Shown here: positions 60,718 through 64,000 of the stretch, in pieces | Layout of the letters: each line of letters begins with the position of its first letter | Numbering within the stretch: position 1 is the stretch's first letter | Source of the DNA: Lodderomyces elongisporus | Taxonomy: Eukaryota; Ascomycota; Pichiomycetes; Serinales; Debaryomycetaceae | Assembly: GCF_030384665.1 (NCBI RefSeq) | Contig: NC_083673.1 | Coordinates: 2,303,501-2,367,500, forward strand | DNA length: 64,000 nt | Direction: 5' to 3' | Notes under the pieces: model-generated | What the model was told of the DNA's origin: nothing | What the model saw: only the letters and a program-made list of their open reading frames with translations | The model's database searches: none | Position numbers and translations under genes: made by a program

Positions 60718-61435
60718 ATGAGTAGCAGATATGTTGTTTTTATTAAAGTAAAAGATTTGAGAGTTGAGATTGATCGCTGTTGTTTGAATATTGTATGCTT
60801 TGTTGTATGTTATCTTGTGTTTGGTATGTTTTGTTTTGTTTTGTTTTGTTTTGTTTTGTTTGTCTTGTCCTGTGTTTGTTATGTTCTTGGTTTTTTTTCC
60901 CCCTAACAGGTTTGATTGTTTGGTTGAAATGATTAATGATAGGATAGGATGGTTCACTCAAGACGAAATAGAGATTTAGGAATGAAAATTGTTTTGATAT
61001 ATGAATTGCACTATGGAAATTTTGGGTTAGGTATTTTCTGGAATACCGCTATGGAAATCTAGTTGTCAAGAGAAGCAGCACTCCACAAAATTGGAAAATT
61101 CTAGATTTTTAGGCTAGGAAATGAAACAATACAAGAAATTAGAAAAGGACATGAAAAGAGGTACACACTACATCGAATCTTGTTCGAAACAATTAGTATC
61201 GTCACTCTTAACAGAAATGTATTTGAACTAGCGCTTAAGCTATCAATGATTGTATCAATCTACAACGCTTTATAAAGGAGACTTTGTAAATGCATTAAAT
61301 AAGTTTTGTTGTTTGTCTATCGTTGTTTATTTATATTTATTTGTTGTTTCCCCTCCCCCCCCAAAAAAAAAAAAAAACATTACTCTGTTTTAATTTTCAA
61401 CTAGTTTATTCTTGTTTGTTGGTGTCTAAACTAAT
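60718..61435. promoter_or_regulatory. SOG2 promoter and CCS1 3' flank
   Basis: This 718-bp stretch holds a GTTTT pentanucleotide run (60828-60857) in the SOG2 upstream region and an A run (61362-61377) near the CCS1 end. No gene is seen. Confidence 0.5.
60828..60857 (+). repeat. (GTTTT)6 pentanucleotide repeat
   Basis: Six perfect GTTTT units lie about 110 bp upstream of the SOG2 start. The unit length is not a multiple of three, which fits a non-coding leader. Confidence 0.9.
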
Positions 61436-62194
61436 CTAAACTGCAACACCTCTGGATCTGGCATCTGTTCTCTCTTGCCATACAGTCTTTCCGCTACAGC
61501 TACATATTTGCTTATCATTTTCCCATGCACCTGCAGATCTAGCAATTACACCACACAAGGAGTCAGGTGAGATTTCATTCTCCAATTTTGACAAGATAAT
61601 ACTTCTCCCTATTAGCTCAGGAACATTCAACTTGGCATGTAGGAATGATTGGCCGGAAAAAAATTCCCCTTCCTTATTATTGCTAATGGTAACAGCGCCA
61701 ATAGAGTTGATTGTAGTCAGTTGGTTAGCCGGCTCGTCAACATTGATTGGGTCCAACTTGTAGAATAATGAGCCCGTGGATAAAGCACCACGAGAAAGGT
61801 TGCCAGTAGCTCGAATCGAAGGGTAATAAGTTCCTCGAGGTAAGCCGTTCACCGTGAGATCAATAATGCTATCCTCGCTCGACACTTGCACAATACGAGC
61901 CAATCCCTTAACTGGTTGTTTGATATCCTTAGGGTCAAATGACTCCAAAATACAGACGCCGGCAGTGTCTGGTTTGCCCGTGCCTCGTATAATCGCATCT
62001 CTTCCTGTTTCCTGAATAGCTCTCGCAATTGCACTTGGAGGTAGTGTGCCTTCAGTAATGACAAGATTGCGGTCTAAATTTATATCAAATTTGGTGATTC
62101 CGTCAAGCGGAGAAAGTGCTTGTGCAATGGAGTCAACACAGGCTTTGCATTCCATTGGCACAGCAAAAATTATTTCAAAAGGGCTCGCAGTCAT
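61436..62194 (-). CDS. CCS1: CCS1, copper chaperone for superoxide dismutase
   Basis: Ccs1 loads copper into SOD1 and oxidises its disulfide in the cytosol and mitochondrial intermembrane space. The N-terminal Atx1-like domain carries MECKAC (M-x-C-x-x-C) at about residues 15-20. The SOD-like middle domain is recognisable (GLARIVQVSSE, GLPRGTYYPSIRATGNLS, ELIGRSIIL). The C-terminal domain has the CSC (C-x-C) copper transfer motif in ICSCSGKTVWQERTDAR. Length (252 aa) matches the S. cerevisiae protein (249). Confidence 0.96.
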   Translation of the reverse strand: MTASPFEIIFAVPMECKACVDSIAQALSPLDGITKFDINLDRNLVITEGTLPPSAIARAIQETGRDAIIRGTGKPDTAGVCILESFDPKDIKQPVKGLARIVQVSSEDSIIDLTVNGLPRGTYYPSIRATGNLSRGALSTGSLFYKLDPINVDEPANQLTTINSIGAVTISNNKEGEFFSGQSFLHAKLNVPELIGRSIILSKLENEISPDSLCGVIARSAGAWENDKQICSCSGKTVWQERTDARSRGVAV

Positions 62195-62913
62195 TGATTT
62201 ACCAGTATGTTTGAGTTGCAGACAGATAAGATATAGAATAGGTTGGTGTAAGGAGTCAAAAATATAGATGTAAATGACAAATTGATGATGGTGCTTATGA
62301 TCCTGCTTTTATAAATGACGGCAGCCAAAAAAAAAAAATTATAAACTAAAATAAAAAGTGTGGTGTGGTTGCCGTTATTGTGTTTGGAAATAGAATCATG
62401 GTAAAATTAAAAATTAAAATAAAAATTAAAAAATAAAAATAAAAAATAAATAAAATAATAAAAACCCTAAAATATTTATGTAATCATTGCATTTCGCTTA
62501 CTCATCCAAACCTTCTACAATGAAAAATACAGCAATAGAGCTGATTCGGTGGAGGGAGAGTTCAGAGGGGTGTAAGACCAAATCAATGATTAATAGTTGA
62601 CTATTTTCTAAGATCAATATAAATTTTACTGGATATGATTGTTCTATTCATTTATAACTTTCGTTTCTTTCTTTCCTTCTTTTTGTTTTGTTGTATAATT
62701 TAATGTAAAATTTTTTTGGGTCAATTGATAGACTAAAAACTCTATAACTAATTTGTAATGACTATAAAAATATATGAGGTAAGATGTCTCACTCTGTGAC
62801 CAAAAGCATATCCATCTCTAGAACTGAAATTCAAAAAAGAAAAATGAAAATAAAACTTGGACTATAGATAAGCTTGGCTAGTTACGTAGGCCCAACAGGG
62901 TTCATTTAACTGC
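62195..62913. promoter_or_regulatory. CCS1 promoter and 3' flank of the BTA1-type gene
   Basis: This 719-bp stretch is AT-rich with an A run (62327-62338) and AAAAT/TAAAA repeats (62402-62462). No gene and no recognisable metal-response element is seen. Confidence 0.5.
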
Positions 62914-64000
62914 CTATATTTTCAAGCTACTCATTCTGCGACGACCAGCATCCAATTTGCGAATATCAGTCAGGTTGGCAAGTATCTCTTCCTCGCTTAT
63001 GGTTTGCCCTTCCTCCTCTTCTTCTTCTTCTTCTTCTTCTTCCTCTTCTACTCTTCCGCCTACTTTGGTGCAAACCCATGTGGAAGCATACATATTCACT
63101 CTATCAATACTTGTACCGCTCTCTCTGACTGCTGCTGGTGCACATTCAAATCCCAAGTCTTCAAATGTCTTTATGTACCATGGGTGCTTGGATGCTGATC
63201 TCAACATTAAACGACCACCCTTAACAAGACATTTCTTCACTGCTCGGATTTCATTGATTGCATCTTTGCCATTTGGGTCAAACCAATCCATGTGGTCCAT
63301 GATAATGGCAATGGTAATGGACTTGTTTGTTAATCTAGCAAAAACATCATTTAAAGTATCTGTATGCAAACGAATGTTGTCAATTGGTACTTCGCCATTA
63401 CTAGACTTTTCGCCAGTTAGTCTCTTGTAACCTTTTGTGGTTAAATAGTCAGGACAATTGGTTTTGATATAAGTTCCCATTAAGCACAAGTAATAGAAAT
63501 AGTTGTCACTCGAAATCAATGATCTCTCAATCAATGGTTCTAAAGTGTCCATAACATACTTGATAACCGATGGACCCATCATATTGGCTTGGTTTACGGG
63601 CACGCCCAAAGCTTTCCAAAGAAAGATTGGGTTTCCAATCAACAAAGAACCAACAATGGGGTTGAACATTGCTGGTTTGATATGGTTGTGCCATAATTGT
63701 TTTTGTTCTTCCAAAGTTGTTGCTCTACACATGGCTTCAACATATTTTGTAGCACCGCAGATCTTAAAGATCAATCTGCCCAACCTTAATGCCCATCTTG
63801 TTGATCCAGTATCATACAATCCTTTGCCACTAAAAGCAGTTGGTCCTTTATCCATCCAATATTGGAATGCTTGCGAGGACATGTGGGGTGCCAAGTTGTT
63901 GAGCAAAATATCCTGAAAGTTGTTGATGCAACCTTCACCGAACATTTTCCAGACTTGCTCTTGAGGTAAAGCTCTAAAACAGGCCAACTTTAACTCCAAC
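62914..64000 (-). CDS. BTA1: BTA1-type betaine-lipid synthase, C-terminal BtaA-like part (5' truncated by window edge)
   Basis: Fungal Bta1 makes the phosphorus-free lipid diacylglyceryl-trimethylhomoserine, which replaces phosphatidylcholine under phosphate limitation. The 361 visible residues match the BtaA-like aminocarboxypropyl transferase part. Blocks include FGEGCINNFQDILLNNLAPH, LWHNHIKPAMFNP, NPIFLWKALGVP, IIMDHMDWFDPNG and KKCLVKGGRLMLRSASKHPW. The first visible codon is TTG (Leu), not a start, and the frame is open to the window edge, so the N-terminal part including any methyltransferase domain lies outside. A 13-Glu run and a basic end lie near the C-terminus (about 317-361 of the visible part). 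Confidence 0.85.
   Translation of the reverse strand, partial: LELKLACFRALPQEQVWKMFGEGCINNFQDILLNNLAPHMSSQAFQYWMDKGPTAFSGKGLYDTGSTRWALRLGRLIFKICGATKYVEAMCRATTLEEQKQLWHNHIKPAMFNPIVGSLLIGNPIFLWKALGVPVNQANMMGPSVIKYVMDTLEPLIERSLISSDNYFYYLCLMGTYIKTNCPDYLTTKGYKRLTGEKSSNGEVPIDNIRLHTDTLNDVFARLTNKSITIAIIMDHMDWFDPNGKDAINEIRAVKKCLVKGGRLMLRSASKHPWYIKTFEDLGFECAPAAVRESGTSIDRVNMYASTWVCTKVGGRVEEEEEEEEEEEEEGQTISEEEILANLTDIRKLDAGRRRMSSLKI

Noticed and set aside
60718..60957. In-frame 80-codon extension of SOG2
   Set aside because: It has no ATG (starts at GTG) and includes a pentanucleotide repeat, so it is non-coding leader.

Overview
The window is nuclear DNA of a budding yeast of the CTG clade (CUG decoded as serine), most likely Lodderomyces elongisporus or a close relative in the Candida parapsilosis group. 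The reasons are the AT-rich, intron-poor, tightly packed genes, 27 recognisable coding regions of fungal type, heavy microsatellite content inside and outside genes, and CTG codons that fall at polar rather than hydrophobic conserved positions (KNR4 codons 276 and 308, ECO1 codon 40). The species name is an inference. All protein calls rest on recognition from memory. Residue descriptions follow the standard code, so each CTG leucine should be read as serine.

Layout: 1-5 kb has the tail of an unidentified gene, KNR4 (cell wall integrity) and DOC1/APC10 (anaphase-promoting complex). 5-12.5 kb has BNA6 (NAD synthesis), ECO1 (cohesin acetyltransferase), a mitochondrial carrier like YFR045W/MRX20, MTO1 (mitochondrial tRNA modification) and CMS1 (ribosome biogenesis). 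12.5-24 kb has COG1 (Golgi tethering), HAP2 (CCAAT-binding factor), CSE1 (nuclear export of importin alpha) and VRG4 (Golgi GDP-mannose transport). 24-26.5 kb is a gene-free interval with a 12-bp minisatellite and a G-quadruplex-type tract. 26.5-34 kb has ADE4 (purines), DHH1 (mRNA decay helicase) and a GAP1-type amino acid permease with a 2-kb upstream region. 36-44 kb has TAF1 (TFIID), a possible dynein light intermediate chain, REX1 (RNA 3' exonuclease) and a 149-aa orphan. 44.7-55 kb has an IBD2-like mitotic protein, EFL1 (60S maturation GTPase), a 68-aa single-span protein and GSM1 (Zn2Cys6 regulator). 56-64 kb has YMC1 (mitochondrial carrier), SOG2 (RAM network), CCS1 (copper chaperone for SOD1) and the C-terminal part of a BTA1-type betaine-lipid synthase cut by the window edge.

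The genes are single-copy housekeeping genes, each apparently with its own promoter. There is no operon, no convincing mobile element and no tRNA or CRISPR that I can see. Several functional themes recur by chance of neighbourhood: chromosome segregation (DOC1, ECO1, IBD2-like), ribosome biogenesis (CMS1, EFL1, REX1) and Golgi glycosylation (COG1, VRG4). No new multi-gene system is evident. The most unusual signals are the codon reassignment and its effect on apparent membrane segments, in-frame hexanucleotide repeats that create dipeptide runs in many unrelated genes, and structured repeats in long intergenic regions.
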